Below, piece by piece: positions 6,033-6,220 of a stretch of 6,220 nt of DNA. A model generated the notes under the pieces. The model saw nothing but the letters and a program-made list of their open reading frames with translations. It ran no database searches and was not told the DNA's origin. The stretch lies in the NCBI GenBank assembly GCA_021788415.1, contig JAJYKR010000020.1, positions 1 through 6,220 of the forward strand, written 5' to 3'. The first letter of the stretch is position 1; each line of letters begins with the position of its first letter. The stretch is from an archaeon. GTDB taxonomy: Archaea > Thermoproteota > Nitrososphaeria > Nitrososphaerales > UBA183. The position numbers and the translations under genes are program-made.

Positions 6033-6047
6033 GCCGCGAACCGCGGC
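6033..6047. repeat. Inverted repeat GCCGCG-AAC-CGCGGC just before the oxidoreductase start
   Basis: A perfect six-base inverted repeat with an AAC centre ends directly at the ATG at 6048. It occupies the space between the shared TATA box and the predicted transcription start, where a repressor would block initiation. If instead transcribed, the arms could form a small hairpin in front of the start codon, but the TATA spacing puts it upstream of the transcript. Confidence 0.45.
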
Positions 6048-6220
6048 ATGAGGGTGGTCGTGATAGGTGCTGGAAAGGCCGGGACCGAGGCTGCCAGGGA
6101 GGCCTCGCGAGCCGGAGCTGAGGTGACCCTCGTCGACTCGCTCCGGGGCCCCCTGTCCGACTGGCAGTCCTGGCCGGACCTCATCCATGACGGATTCTCT
6201 GCGGGGCGGGTGCCTTCCCC
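6048..6220 (+). CDS. N-terminus of an FAD/NAD(P)-dependent oxidoreductase (partial, 3' end outside window)
   Basis: The first 57 codons are visible. MRVVVIGAGKAGTEAAREAS followed by RAGAEVTLVD is a textbook Rossmann nucleotide-binding unit: a hydrophobic strand, the GxGxxG loop (G7, G9, G12), a helix, a second strand and a terminal acidic residue (D34) placed to bind the adenosine ribose of FAD. This is the opening of many pyridine nucleotide-disulphide oxidoreductases. The next residues (SLRGPLSDWQSWPDL) do not show the GGTCxxxGC redox cysteines of dihydrolipoamide dehydrogenases at the place I would expect them, so the subfamily remains open. The ATG at 6048 places the glycine loop right at the N-terminus, as is usual, and is correctly spaced from the shared TATA box. 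The gene is divergent from ychF, with 53 bases between the start codons. Confidence 0.75.
   Translation, partial: MRVVVIGAGKAGTEAAREASRAGAEVTLVDSLRGPLSDWQSWPDLIHDGFSAGRVPS

Noticed and set aside
1..6220. Mobile element, CRISPR array, defence island, or an undescribed multi-gene system.
   Set aside because: Every sizeable gene falls in a recognised housekeeping family, base composition looks even throughout, and no direct-repeat arrays, transposase or integrase motifs were seen.

Overview
This window reads as chromosomal core sequence from a GC-rich archaeon. The evidence is three archaeal/eukaryotic-type translation or tRNA-modification modules (uS15 with the long archaeal N-terminus, eS1/S3Ae, and KEOPS subunits), an archaeal YchF-type GTPase, and AT-rich TATA-like boxes about 27-31 bases ahead of start codons in otherwise GC-rich DNA. 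A TACK-group archaeon, perhaps in or near Nitrososphaeria (Thaumarchaeota), fits the protein flavour and the standard (not methanogen-type) seryl-tRNA synthetase, but this placement is an inference from memory of the families.

Layout, left to right. Bases 1-30 hold the last nine codons of what looks like kae1 (tsaD), overlapped by the kinase gene bud32 (8-673). After a 64-base gap with a TATA-like box comes uS15 (738-1187), a RecJ-like DHH/DHHA1 phosphoesterase (1204-2610, TTG start) and a small Pcc1-like KEOPS subunit (2607-2861) that overlaps the DHH gene by four bases. Seryl-tRNA synthetase follows (2871-4151) with its own candidate promoter inside the end of pcc1, then eS1/S3Ae (4186-4809, TTG start, own TATA box). 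On the minus strand, a YchF-family GTPase (4789-5994) meets eS1 tail to tail with a 21-base overlap. A divergent gene starting at 6048 encodes the N-terminus of an FAD/NAD(P)-dependent oxidoreductase and runs off the window. No stretch longer than about 65 bases lacks a gene.

The common theme is protein synthesis: KEOPS (Kae1, Bud32, Pcc1) makes t6A on tRNAs, SerRS charges tRNA-Ser, uS15 and eS1 build the small subunit, and YchF-family GTPases associate with ribosomes. The RecJ-like nuclease is the one replication/repair-type member, embedded between a ribosomal protein and a KEOPS gene.

I see no mobile element, CRISPR array, tRNA/rRNA gene or obviously new system. The most interesting signals are regulatory: one self-complementary TTATAA placed almost symmetrically between two divergent start codons, flanked by two similar inverted repeats; and a set of apparently leaderless or nearly leaderless genes, one beginning with TTG.
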